Shown here one piece after another: positions 25,478-35,471 of a stretch of 64,000 nucleotides of DNA (the first letter of the stretch is position 1; each line of letters opens with the position of its first letter). Both the position numbers and the translations under genes were made by a program. Under the pieces are notes generated by a model, which saw only the letters and a program-made list of their open reading frames with translations, did no database searches and was not told where the DNA came from. This DNA comes from Paraburkholderia diazotrophica (lineage in GTDB: Bacteria > Pseudomonadota > Gammaproteobacteria > Burkholderiales > Burkholderiaceae), in assembly GCF_900108945.1 (NCBI RefSeq), contig NZ_FNYE01000036.1, positions 20,585 through 84,584 of the forward strand, given 5' to 3'.

Positions 25478-26008
25478 AACGCTCTTCCGTCAGCATACCG
25501 TTCCTGACGGGATCTTCGGCGCATCAGCGAACGCAATGATGGTGCTTGTCGACTGCACGCGCGACTGCTGGATGGAGGCGTCGAGCCTCTGCTCACGCAC
25601 GTGCGACCGGACGGGAATATCGGGTCCGCGGACGCCAGAATCCCGTCGATCGATGCGGACGTTTGAACGATTTTCAGTATGAAGTTCTGAACACACGCGC
25701 AAGTACCCGGATTCGGTTGGCGAGCTTCTCTCTCTTGAACCGGTCTGCGAATGACGGGGGCATCACCTGGATTCGGCGCAGCGGCGGGAAAAAGACGGTC
25801 AGTCTCCCGACCGCTAACACAGGCGCCGAGTTCAGGAACTCCAGTTGTTCGGGCGCCCCGTGCGTCCGAAATCCTTACCCGATCGATCTCTTGCTCGCGG
25901 TCTGTCCGGTTTCATAGACCAGCTAGCGTTTCGCTTAGAATCGACGTCCGGCATCGGCGGGCCACGGCTGTGCACGTCGACGGTCAATCGTTCAATCGGG
26001 GAGTGAAC
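25478..26008. other. Intergenic region upstream of the YhaO/YhaN pair
   Basis: About 530 bases without a convincing gene. Open frames cross it but have no start signal, and the part of the long frame before 26009 shows no family features. It probably carries the promoter of the next operon. Confidence 0.4.
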
Positions 26009-27265
26009 ATGCGGTTTATCCATGCGGCGGATATTCATCTCGACAGTCCGCTTCACGGCCTGAGTGCCTATGCGGACGCGCCCGCGGCGATGCTGCGCAA
26101 TTCGACGCGCGAGGCGTTCTCGTCGCTGGTGACGATCGCCATCGACGAATCCGTCGATTTCATGGTGATCGCGGGCGACCTGTACGACGGAACCTGGCGC
26201 GACCACAACACGGGCATCTTTTTCTGCAGGGAGATGGGCCGGCTGCGACGCGCAGAGATTCCCGTGTTCGTGCTGTTCGGCAATCACGACGCCGAAAGCG
26301 AAATGACGAAGCAGCTGCAACTGCCCGAGAACGTCCGCACGTTCTCGACACGCAAGGCGGAGACGTTCCGGATCGACGCGCTGAAAGTCGCGTTGCACGG
26401 CCATAGCTTCAAGGAACGGGAGACCACTGTGAACCTCGTCGCCGGCTACCCGGCGCCTGTATCCGGCTACTTCAACATCGGCGTGCTCCATACGGCGCTC
26501 GAAGGCAATGCCGCACACGCGAGCTATGCGCCGTGTTCACTGGCGGAACTGCATGGCAAGGGCTATCACTACTGGGCGCTCGGGCACGTGCACGAGTTTG
26601 CGATGTGGCAGGACCGGTCGACGGTCGTATTCCCGGGCAATCTGCAAGGCCGCAATATCCGCGAGACCGGGCGTCGCGGCGCCGTGATGGTGACGGTGGA
26701 CGATTCGGGCGAGATCGAAATCGAGCGCCTCTTCGTCGATGTGCTGCGTTGGGAAGCGGTGGAGGTCGATGCCTCGGCTTGCGCGACGCTCAACGATGTC
26801 GCGCGCGCGGTTGGTAGCCATCTGGATATGCTCGCGGAATCGGCATCGGCGACGGTGCCGCATGCCGTGCGCGTGACGGTGACGGGAAGGACTGCGGCGC
26901 ATGGCGAGCTGTTCGGACTCGAGCCGCAATTGCGCGCCGAAGTGCTTGCGCAGATCGCGGGTCTCAGCCACGACCGTCTGTGGCTTGAGAAAGTGCGCAT
27001 CGAGACGAGCCCGCTGGGCGATAGCACTGCCGTGCTCGATCGCGCAGATGCCATCGCGGATCTGCACAACCTGCTCGTCGAAGCCGAGTCCGATCCGGAC
27101 TTTCTCGCGATGCTGAAAGAGCGGCTGATCGGGCTGGCGACGCATTCGCCTCACGAACTGCAAGAGATGGTGCCCGCGCTCTTCGATGTGCGCAACGGCG
27201 AACTGACGGGACTGGTGCGTGCAGTGCGTGCCGGGCTGGTTGAACAGGTGGCGAAGGCGAACTGA
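26009..27265 (+). CDS. YhaO/SbcD-like metallophosphoesterase (DNA exonuclease)
   Basis: 418 residues starting at the ATG of MRFIHAADIHLDSPL. The calcineurin-type metal motifs are all present: HAADIHLD, VIAGDLYDG, FGNHDAES, ALHGHS and WALGHVHE. The C-terminal 150 residues form the capping region of the SbcD/YhaO group. It should act as a Mn-dependent DNA nuclease with the SMC-like ATPase encoded three bases further on. Such pairs process DNA ends or foreign DNA. Confidence 0.9.
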   Translation: MRFIHAADIHLDSPLHGLSAYADAPAAMLRNSTREAFSSLVTIAIDESVDFMVIAGDLYDGTWRDHNTGIFFCREMGRLRRAEIPVFVLFGNHDAESEMTKQLQLPENVRTFSTRKAETFRIDALKVALHGHSFKERETTVNLVAGYPAPVSGYFNIGVLHTALEGNAAHASYAPCSLAELHGKGYHYWALGHVHEFAMWQDRSTVVFPGNLQGRNIRETGRRGAVMVTVDDSGEIEIERLFVDVLRWEAVEVDASACATLNDVARAVGSHLDMLAESASATVPHAVRVTVTGRTAAHGELFGLEPQLRAEVLAQIAGLSHDRLWLEKVRIETSPLGDSTAVLDRADAIADLHNLLVEAESDPDFLAMLKERLIGLATHSPHELQEMVPALFDVRNGELTGLVRAVRAGLVEQVAKAN

Positions 27266-27268
27266 ACC

Positions 27269-30200
27269 ATGCGCATTGGCAAGCTCGAACTGATCCGCTA
27301 CGGCAAGTTCTCCGACGAAGCGGTGGCGTTTCCCCGCTCGTCGCACGATTTTCACTTTCTCGTCGGACCCAACGAAGCGGGCAAGTCCACGATCAAGACG
27401 GCGATCACCGAACTGCTGTTCGGCATGCCGCACAGCTCGCCGCTGGATTTCATTCATCCTCAGAGCGAACTGCGGCTGGGCGCGGTGATCGAGCATTCGG
27501 ATCAGTCGCTGGAGTTTCATCGGTCGAAGGCGAGAAAGGCGTCCCTGTCCGCGCCGACGGGCGAGCCGCTCGCAGGCGAAGCGCTCGCGCCGTTTCTCGG
27601 CGAGGCCGACAAGGCGTTCTTCGAGCAGATGTTCTGCCTCGATCACACGTCGCTGATCAAAGGCGGACAGAGCATTCTTGATGCGTCCAGCGACGTGGGG
27701 CAGGTGCTATTCCAGTCGGCGGCAGGCATCTCGAGTCTCGGTCCCGTGCGGGAACGGCTCGCGGAAGAGGCCGACCGCCTGTGGAGCAAACGCAAGTCAG
27801 GCGAGCGCGCCTATTACGTCGGGCAGAAGCAACTGGATGACGCGAGCGCCGAACTGAGAGCTGCAATAGTCCGGACGTCCGCCTGGCGGGCTGCGCAGGA
27901 GACGGTCGACGACGCGCTGGAAGGCAAGCAATCCGCAGAGCGCCAGCATGGCGAGCTGGAACTGAAACGCAGCCGCCTGGAGCGCATTCGCCGCGTCACG
28001 CACCATCTTGCCGTGTGGCGGGAGAAGACCGCCGAGCTGCGCGCGCTGGGCGAGGTGATCGATCTGCCGCACGATGCCGACGCCACGCTGCAAGGCGCGT
28101 TGAGAAAACTGGCGGCAGCCGACAGCGCGCTCGAAGTGCATCTGCGGCACGCGGGCGAACTGCAAGGCGCGCTCGACAACAAGGACATCGATCGAACCGC
28201 GCTGGCGTTCCAGAGCGAAATTGAGGCGCTGGAAAGTACGCGTCACCGATGCGGTGATCACGAAGCGGACATCGCGCGCCTCGAGCAGCAGGTTTCGTTG
28301 CTCGTGCGTCAGGTCGCCGATGCCTGCGCGCAGCTCGAATGGCCCCGGGACGAACTGGCGGCGCGTAATAGCGTGCCCTCGGCGCTCGCGTTGCATACGG
28401 TCGAGAGCCTGATGCGCGACCGCGGCAAGCTTGAGCAGTCGGTCGTCAACGCACAGCAGGCGTTAGAAAAGAAGCTGGCAGAGATCGCCGATCTTGGCCG
28501 CAAGCTGGAGAGCCTGCCCGCTGGGGAAGTTCCCGACGATGTCCACGCCGCACTGCGTTCCGGGCAACGATACAGGGAAAACGACCTCGCGCAGCGCCGG
28601 TTGACCGAGGACGCCGCCGACGCACAGCGCACGCTGGATGCGAGTCTTGCGGCGCTCGGCAAATGGAGCCGTCCGTTGCCGTCGCTGAAGTCGATGACCT
28701 TGCCATCGACGGAACGCGTTGCGTCGTTGCGTGCCGAGCGCGACGATCTCGGCTCGCGTCTCATGCGCGCACGCGACCGACTCGATGAAGCACGCGAGGG
28801 CGAACGTCTGGCCGTTGCCGAACACGATTCGTTCGAGCAGGCGCATCAGATCGTGACGGGTGAGGTCGTTGTGCAGGCGCGCGGGGTCCGCGACGCGGCA
28901 TGGGCGGCGATCAGGGATGGCGCGGTGTCGGTGGCGGACGGCGCGCCGCAATTCGAAGCCGCAATGACGGTGGCGGACGATCTGTCCGACCGGCAGGTCG
29001 GCTCGGTCACGGAAGCGACGGAACTGTCGAACCTGAAACAGCGGGTTCTCGAAACGAAGCAAACGGCCCTGCGCCATGGCCAGCGCGTTGCCGAGGCAGA
29101 AGAGGCCCTCGCGCGCTTCGATGCGGCCTGGGCGTCGGTCGTATCCGAACAGCAACTGGCGGGCATGGCGCTCGACGATATCGCCTCGTGGATCACGCGC
29201 CGCGAAAGCGCGCTGCAGGCCGCCGCAGCACTCGAAAAGAGCACGGGTGAACTCCAACGCGAACGCGCGGAGGTTGAATCGTGCCGGGCACGGCTCGCCG
29301 GTTGTCTTGTCCGGGCGGGGCTGAGCGGCCCATTGCCCGCCGGGCTCGAAGACTTGTGCACAATGGCCGAGCGCTACGTGAGCGAATGCAGGCAGGCGGC
29401 GACGACGCAGCGCCTGCTCGCCGGGCAGATCGAAGCGGCTCAGGCCGATGTTGCGAGCTTGCGTCGAGAGGCGGACGTGCACGACGATGCCCACGGTCAC
29501 TGGAAAGATCAATGGGCCGCCGCCATGACGAAAGCGGGTCTGTCTGCCGTCGCGGATTCGGATGCGGCGACCGGGGCTGCGCTCGGAATCGCCAGGACGG
29601 TTCGCGAACAGCTCGATGAAATCGCAGCTATCCGCAACGCGCAGATCGATCCGATGCGCGCCGCCCTGGCGGACTTTTCCGCAGATGCCAGCAGGCTCGC
29701 GGTCAAGTTCGACGTGTCGATGCCGGAAGCGGATGCGAAAGCCCTTTCGATCGAACTCTCGCGACGTCTGTCGTCGGCGCGGGCTGTGCAGGCCGAATCC
29801 CAGCGCCTGACGAACGAACTGGCGGACGTGTCGGAGCGCGTTCGCCTCGCCCGTGCTGAGGTGGATGAGGCGACAGCGCAACTGCGTCCGCTCTATGCGC
29901 TTGCCGCTGTCGACAAGCCGGACCTGCTGCGTCCGCTGATCGCGCGTTCGGACCGCAAGCGCGAACTGGCGGCGGCCATCGGGCAGGCGCACAGGAGTCT
30001 CGTCACCGATGGCGACGGGCTGGGCATCGAAGAGCTCGCCGAGGAAGTCGACGCGACCGATCTGCAGACGGTCCAGGCCGATCTGCTGAGCGTGGGCGTC
30101 GCGCTGACGGAGTCGGTTAACGCACGTGCCGAGATCGCGACCAGGGTGGCCGAGGCGCGTCAGCAGCTGGCGGCTATCTCGGGCGGCGCGAATGCGGCGA

Positions 30201-30730
30201 TTGCCGAAGCAAAACGTCAGGAGGCGCTCGCCGCCATGGCCGAAGCGGCCGAACGCTTCATCAAGGTCGAGACGGCGTCCACGTTGCTGCGCTGGGCCGT
30301 CGACCGGTATCGGGAACGTCGTCAGGGGCCCATGCTGGCACGCGCGAGCGCAATCTTTTCGGAGCTGACGCTGGGTGCGTTCGAACGTCTTTCGGTCGAC
30401 TACGACAGCCAGCCGCTGGCGCTGGCCGCCGTGCGCGCGGGCGGCAAACGCGTGGAGATCAGTGGCATGAGTGAGGGGACGCGTGACCAGCTCTATCTGG
30501 CGTTACGTCTTGCCGCGCTCGAACTGCATTGCGAGCGTGGTTCCGCGCTGCCTTTCGTTGCCGATGACCTGTTCATCAATTTCGACGACAGGCGTGCGAA
30601 GGCAGGGCTTCGCGTGCTGGCGGGACTGGCCACGCGCGTACAGGTAATCTTTCTCAGTCACCACGATCACCTGGTCGAGATCGTCAACGAGGTGTTTGGT
30701 GCCTCGGCTAACGTGCGATATCTCGGTTAG
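27269..30730 (+). CDS. YhaN/SbcC-like coiled-coil ATPase
   Basis: 1153 residues. The N-terminal half of the ATPase head has GPNEAGKST at 33-41. Two very long coiled coils rich in Ala, Glu, Arg and Leu fill residues 170-1010. The C-terminal half has the signature region MSEGTRDQLYLALRLAALE and the Walker B LPFVADDLFINFDD. I see no CxxC zinc hook at the middle, unlike typical SbcC/Rad50, which agrees with the YhaN type. It is translationally close to the nuclease gene and should form a heteromeric nuclease-ATPase that works on double-stranded DNA. Confidence 0.9.
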   Translation: MRIGKLELIRYGKFSDEAVAFPRSSHDFHFLVGPNEAGKSTIKTAITELLFGMPHSSPLDFIHPQSELRLGAVIEHSDQSLEFHRSKARKASLSAPTGEPLAGEALAPFLGEADKAFFEQMFCLDHTSLIKGGQSILDASSDVGQVLFQSAAGISSLGPVRERLAEEADRLWSKRKSGERAYYVGQKQLDDASAELRAAIVRTSAWRAAQETVDDALEGKQSAERQHGELELKRSRLERIRRVTHHLAVWREKTAELRALGEVIDLPHDADATLQGALRKLAAADSALEVHLRHAGELQGALDNKDIDRTALAFQSEIEALESTRHRCGDHEADIARLEQQVSLLVRQVADACAQLEWPRDELAARNSVPSALALHTVESLMRDRGKLEQSVVNAQQALEKKLAEIADLGRKLESLPAGEVPDDVHAALRSGQRYRENDLAQRRLTEDAADAQRTLDASLAALGKWSRPLPSLKSMTLPSTERVASLRAERDDLGSRLMRARDRLDEAREGERLAVAEHDSFEQAHQIVTGEVVVQARGVRDAAWAAIRDGAVSVADGAPQFEAAMTVADDLSDRQVGSVTEATELSNLKQRVLETKQTALRHGQRVAEAEEALARFDAAWASVVSEQQLAGMALDDIASWITRRESALQAAAALEKSTGELQRERAEVESCRARLAGCLVRAGLSGPLPAGLEDLCTMAERYVSECRQAATTQRLLAGQIEAAQADVASLRREADVHDDAHGHWKDQWAAAMTKAGLSAVADSDAATGAALGIARTVREQLDEIAAIRNAQIDPMRAALADFSADASRLAVKFDVSMPEADAKALSIELSRRLSSARAVQAESQRLTNELADVSERVRLARAEVDEATAQLRPLYALAAVDKPDLLRPLIARSDRKRELAAAIGQAHRSLVTDGDGLGIEELAEEVDATDLQTVQADLLSVGVALTESVNARAEIATRVAEARQQLAAISGGANAAIAEAKRQEALAAMAEAAERFIKVETASTLLRWAVDRYRERRQGPMLARASAIFSELTLGAFERLSVDYDSQPLALAAVRAGGKRVEISGMSEGTRDQLYLALRLAALELHCERGSALPFVADDLFINFDDRRAKAGLRVLAGLATRVQVIFLSHHDHLVEIVNEVFGASANVRYLG

Positions 30731-30980
30731 CGGTTCTCTCCATCCAGCAACGAAAATACTCCGGCAAGTAGTGTCGCTTTCGCGTGTCCAGGGCGGACAT
30801 CGCCACTTCCCATGGTGGAATCCGCGTCGGAGTACAGCACCTGCGAGCATGACGACTCGGTGGCTGGGATCGTCTCTGGCGTGGCAGCTTTGCCTGCCGC
30901 GCCTTCGATAAACTCACCAAGACTATCGATGATTTTGTTAGGATCACAGTCAACAAAAAAATAAACTGAGCGCTAATATC

Positions 30981-33227
30981 ATGATCAAAAGTTTGTCGCG
31001 GATAAAAAAATTCGGTGTTTTCGAAGACTACGCGAAACCAGCGGGCCTAAACGAGTTTGGCGCGGCCAACATCATCTACGGATGGAATTACTCGGGCAAA
31101 ACAACGTTGTCGAGGCTCTTCCAGTGCCTGGAAACCAAGGCGACGCATCCGGACTACCCCGGAGCGCAATTCGCGTTGGTTGACGAAGACGGTTCATCGG
31201 TCGATCAATCCAACGTGGGTGCTTACGGCGGCGTCGCCCGAGTGTTCAACTCGGATTTCGTCGAGAAAAATTTGAGTTGGAACGGAGCAACGTTTCATCC
31301 CATTCTGTTGTTGGGCGAAGACACTATTGAGGCGCAAAGCAAAATCGCGGCGAATGTGAAGCTCATTGAACGGTGCCGGATCGCATACGCGAAGCACCGA
31401 AGGTTGAGCGATGAAACTGAACAGCGGATGAGCCAAGATCGGACCGCTGCGGCCAAACAGATCAAGATTCGTCTTTCGCTGGTCGAAGCGTTCACTGCTT
31501 CGCACCTCAACGCCGTGCTCGCGGGCCTGGACGCAGGCAAAGCGGCCGAGGCGCGACTCAGCGAAGATGACTTGGCGGCGTGCCTGAAACAAGCCCTCGC
31601 CTCGGACAAGGACAAGCTGGAACCGGTGCCCTTGGTGCGCCTTCACCCGACGCTTTCCGGGTCGATCGCGAAATGCAAGCCGCTGCTTGAAAAAGTACCG
31701 CAATTGTCAAGCACGATTGATTACCTTAGGGAGAATCCCGCCGTCGCCAATTGGGTCGAGCATGGTCTGACACTGCATGACGACGCGGAAGCCTGCGAAT
31801 TTTGCGGCGGTGAACTTGCCAACGAACGCATGGGCGCGCTTCGCGCTCACTTTTCTAAAGATCTCCTCAATTTCAAGAGCGAACTGAGTGCCACCAAGAA
31901 GTCTGTCGACGCGTTGCAGTTGGAGCTGACACCGTTCCAGAAGTCGAGTTTCTACCCAGACTTTCGCGACCGCGCAGGCGAGGCGCATCAAGAGCTGCTG
32001 TGCGCGATCGGCACCTTCAACGATCAAGTTCTCAAACTCTCCGCATCGATGGCTCGCAAGATGGAGTCGACTTTCGAGCAAGTGGAGTTTCCGGAGTTGT
32101 CGGATGAGCCCGAGAAAGACGTGGCGCGACGAGTGGCAGCGTTCAATGAAATCGTCGCGGCGAACAACGCGATCGGCGAGAGTTTTGGCAAGCTGAAAGC
32201 CAGCGCGGTGAAAAAAGCGAAACTGCATTTCGCCGCCGAGTTTTTCGCCACGGAACGTGACTCGGGCGCGGCGAAGCGTCTCGCTCTGCATGTCTCGCAT
32301 CGCGAAAAGATGGAAAAGATCGGAAAAGCGTTAAAAGCCGAAAATCTCGAGCTGGAAGCGCAAATCAGCTTCGCGCAAAAAGGCCGAGAGAAGATAAACG
32401 CCCGAATCTCGAATCTACTCGGGAGTGACGAACTCCACATCGAAGTCGTCAAGGAAGGGGAGTCGGACCGGTTCCGGCTCGCTCGCCGAGAGGCGATCGC
32501 GAAAAACCTTAGCGAAGGGGAAAAGACAGCCATCGCCTTCGCGTTCTTCTTGACAAAGCTAGACGAGCTCGAAGATTTCTCAAAATCGATGATCTACATC
32601 GACGACCCTATATCCAGCTTGGACAGCAATCACATATTCCAAGTCAATTCGATTATTCGAGAAACCTTCTTCAAGCAAGACGAGCCCAAAGGAGAATGGA
32701 GGATCGCGTGCGCGCAGCTTTTCATTTCCACCCACAATTTTGAATTTTTCTCGCTTCTTCGCGAGTTGCCAGCGAAGAACAAAAGACGCTACTTCCAGAC
32801 GAAGAAACTGTCGCCGACTGTTTCAACGTTCACGAATCTTCCCCCCTCGATCCTCAAATATTCTTCGGAGTATCACTATCTTTTTGGCGTGGTTCACAAT
32901 TTCCACAACAGCCCGGACAAAGGCGAGCTGGAAACATTGCTCTCAGTTCCGAACGCAGTGCGACGATTTGTAGAGCTTTACAGCTACGCGCGCATCCCGC
33001 ATTTCGTCGACGGAACCGTCGATCAGCGCGTCGATACCTTGTTTGGAAAGGAGAAGTCGAAACGAATTCTCAAAGTTTTGCATTATTTCAGCCATCTCAA
33101 CGACATCGAGCGTCTGTCGAAGAACACAGACCTGATTTGTGACATCGAGCATGTCGTCGCTGATCTTTTCGAGTTGCTCGAAAAGGACCCGTTGCACTAC
33201 GATGCCTTGAAGGCCTCTCTCGCGTGA
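30981..33227 (+). CDS. AAA_13-family ATPase, RloC/PrrC-like putative anticodon nuclease
   Basis: 748 residues. Walker A is GWNYSGKT (34-41), followed by the segment ARVFNSDFVEKNL seen in PrrC/RloC-type ATPases. A coiled coil carries CEFC (272-275), matching the zinc-hook CxxC of RloC. The signature LSEGEKTAIAF and Walker B SMIYIDDPISSLDSNH lie near 515-550. The C-terminal domain has RRFVE (R661, E665) and a following His (H701 or H705), which resembles the Arg-Glu-His triad of the anticodon nuclease. Family knowledge: RloC cuts tRNA when DNA damage or a blocked restriction enzyme releases it. Here no restriction genes are adjacent. The nuclease role is inference from the triad; a related AAA_13 protein without that activity is possible. 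Confidence 0.7.
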   Translation: MIKSLSRIKKFGVFEDYAKPAGLNEFGAANIIYGWNYSGKTTLSRLFQCLETKATHPDYPGAQFALVDEDGSSVDQSNVGAYGGVARVFNSDFVEKNLSWNGATFHPILLLGEDTIEAQSKIAANVKLIERCRIAYAKHRRLSDETEQRMSQDRTAAAKQIKIRLSLVEAFTASHLNAVLAGLDAGKAAEARLSEDDLAACLKQALASDKDKLEPVPLVRLHPTLSGSIAKCKPLLEKVPQLSSTIDYLRENPAVANWVEHGLTLHDDAEACEFCGGELANERMGALRAHFSKDLLNFKSELSATKKSVDALQLELTPFQKSSFYPDFRDRAGEAHQELLCAIGTFNDQVLKLSASMARKMESTFEQVEFPELSDEPEKDVARRVAAFNEIVAANNAIGESFGKLKASAVKKAKLHFAAEFFATERDSGAAKRLALHVSHREKMEKIGKALKAENLELEAQISFAQKGREKINARISNLLGSDELHIEVVKEGESDRFRLARREAIAKNLSEGEKTAIAFAFFLTKLDELEDFSKSMIYIDDPISSLDSNHIFQVNSIIRETFFKQDEPKGEWRIACAQLFISTHNFEFFSLLRELPAKNKRRYFQTKKLSPTVSTFTNLPPSILKYSSEYHYLFGVVHNFHNSPDKGELETLLSVPNAVRRFVELYSYARIPHFVDGTVDQRVDTLFGKEKSKRILKVLHYFSHLNDIERLSKNTDLICDIEHVVADLFELLEKDPLHYDALKASLA

Positions 33228-33541
33228 TCGACGATTGTCGCGCGTGTGGCCGAAGAGCGGCTTCTCGCGCTGTCGCGAGGCCCGCCGTTAACTCAAAGCT
33301 AACCAGGCGTGGTGGCCGAAGACTACGTGATCGCACAAGCTGCGAACATCAGGCGTAGCGAATTCGACTTGGCGATTTCTGAACCGGCGTCGCCACCTCG
33401 CCCGCTTGCCATCTTCGCTTCAAGGCCGTTTGATTGGCCACCATTACGGAATGGAACGGGATAAAGGCGGGCGCGCGGCGAACGCCCGCGCGCTTGACAT
33501 AAAAACCGCTGGCGGGCTCGACAGTGTAGAAGCTTTTTAGT
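33228..33541. other. Intergenic region before an IS, no gene
   Basis: No supportable gene. The stretch reaches the presumed left end of the next insertion sequence. Confidence 0.4.
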
Positions 33542-35124
33542 AATGTCCGATTCAGGCTAATTAGAAATGTCCGATTTTTGCCTCCTTAGGCTCACGCTGT
33601 CGCGATGCGTCGACCCGGGGGTGAATCATGAATGGGCGTGGTCTGATCACGGCGAGCATGCGCGAACTGGAACGAGTCAAGGTCATCGAGGCGGTCATTG
33701 AAGGCCGCCTGCGCTGCTTTGGCAGCCGAGCGGCTGGATCTTTGTGAGCGGCAGATCAGCCGGCTGTGCCGGCGTTATGAGGCCGATGGTCCAGCCGGAC
33801 TGGTGTCGGGCAAGCGTGGCAAGCCGAGCAATCGTGAACTGCCCATCGATCTGCGTGCGCGGGCCATGGCGCTCGTGCGTGAGCGCTACGCCGACTTTGG
33901 TCCGACGCTGGCGCGCGAGAAGCTGGACGAATGCCACGGCATCCGGCTGTGCAAGGAAACGGTGCGCCAACTGATGACCCAGGCCGGCCTGTGGGTGCCG
34001 CGCAAGCAGCGCCCGCCGAAGATTCACCAGCCGCGGGCCCGGCGCGCGTGCCTGGGCGAACTGGTGCAGATCGACGGCAGCGACCACCGCTGGTTCGAGG
34101 ACCGGGCACCGGCCTGCACGCTGCTGGTGTATGTCGACGATGCGACCAGCCGCCTGATGACGCTGCACTTTACGGCCACGGAGTCGACCTTCAGCTACTT
34201 TGAGGCGACGCGGGCGTACATCGAACGCCATGGCAAGCCGGTGGCGTTCTACAGCGACCGTGCCAGCGTCTTCCGGCCAACGTACAGCCGCACCGGCGCG
34301 CGCGGCATCACGCAGTTTGGCCGGGCGATGTACGAGCTGAATATCGACACCTTCTGCGCGAATTCAAGCCCCGCCAAGGGGCGCGTGGAGCGCGCCCATC
34401 TCACGCTGCAGGACCGGCTCGTGAAGGAGTTGCGGCTGCACGGCATCCAGACCATGGAAGCGGCGAATGCCTGGGCGCCCGCCTTCATGGCCGCCTACAA
34501 CGCGCGCTTTGCGAAGCCACCGCGGAGCACGTTCGACGCGCACCGGCCGCTACGCGCGGACGAGAATCTCGACACGATCCTGACGTGGCGGGTGGTGCGC
34601 AAGGTGTCGGAATCGCTGACCGTGCTGAATGACCTCATGATCTGGCTGCTGGAGGACACACCGGCTACGCGCCGACTGATCGGCCGCCACATCGACGTGT
34701 GGGAGTATCCGGACGGACGCATTGAACTGCGTGCCGGTGGCGTCGCGCTGCCCTGTGTCGCGTTCGATGAGCTCGCCGAAATCGACCAGGGGGCCGTGAT
34801 CGGGCACAAGCGGCTGGGCCATGCGCTGCAGGTCGCCCAGGCGCTGCAGGCGCAGCGCGACAATCGCCGGATATCCGGTTCGCCGTCGCGCACGAACCGC
34901 GGTGAACCGGTGCGCCCGAAGGCGCGGCGGCCCGGCACGCGGAAGCCGCGCGAAGTGACGCTCGAGGACTGGAATGCGGCGGTAAGGGGGATCCATCGGA
35001 ACCCGGCAGGCTCGGTGCTAAAACCCCCTCCAGACAGATAAAAAGGACTGCAAAACAACCAATAACTACAACCCAAAACCGATCTCAACCCCGACATCTG
35101 TATTTAGCCGGAGCCCCGACATTT
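33542..35124 (+). mobile_element. ISNCY-like (IS1202-type) insertion sequence, ends approximate
   Basis: One transposase gene lies between related ends. The left end has two ATGTCCGA motifs 27 bases apart (33543 and 33568). The right end read in reverse has two ATGTCGGGG motifs with similar spacing (35122 inward). The shared core AATGTC-x14-GGCTAA-x7-ATGTC indicates imperfect inverted repeats of about 30 bp. I could not find a clear target duplication. The transposase carries a frameshift, so the copy may be inactive. Confidence 0.7.
33628..35041 (+). pseudogene. ISNCY-like transposase, frameshifted near its N-terminus
   Basis: The frame from ATG 33628 reads MRELERVKVIEAVIEGRLRC and then stops. 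The continuation (AALAAERLDLCERQISRLCRRYEADGPAGLVS and on) lies in the next frame up to 35041. The shift is near 33712-33720, where one base seems missing. The remainder is full length: helix-turn-helix N-terminus and an integrase core with QIDGSDHRWFEDR, FYSDRASVFR and AKGRVERAHLTLQDR for the DDE triad. An internal TTG at 33698 opens the 447-residue second frame. Confidence 0.85.
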
Positions 35125-35136
35125 CAAAATAGCCTT

Positions 35137-35212
<76 letters not shown>

Positions 35213-35471
35213 TGACATGGCAGACAGACAACAACAGACAGATAACAGGCAAACGTCGAGCCGCTTGCGCCCGATGAACGCGGACGGCTCGAGAGTCCTG
35301 CCAGCAAATGGCGTCGTTCCGGGCGTCCGCGGCTGCATCATCTGATGGTCGTGCAAATTCTTGCGTCACGGTGACCACCGTTTCCCGTCTCACTGGGGCA
35401 TCATGCAATTCGGCGCAAATCCAGACGGCCTGGCGCTCACGACGGATCGGCCGATCGACGCCGCCAACGAC

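Noticed and set aside
26537..27646. 369-codon open frame on the minus strand over the YhaO/YhaN junction
   Set aside because: Same shadow effect; the plus-strand genes have complete motifs and tight spacing.
28463..29992. 509-codon open frame on the minus strand inside the YhaN-like gene
   Set aside because: It is a shadow of the high-GC coding strand. It shows Arg/His-rich composition without motifs, and the plus strand encodes a clear ATPase.
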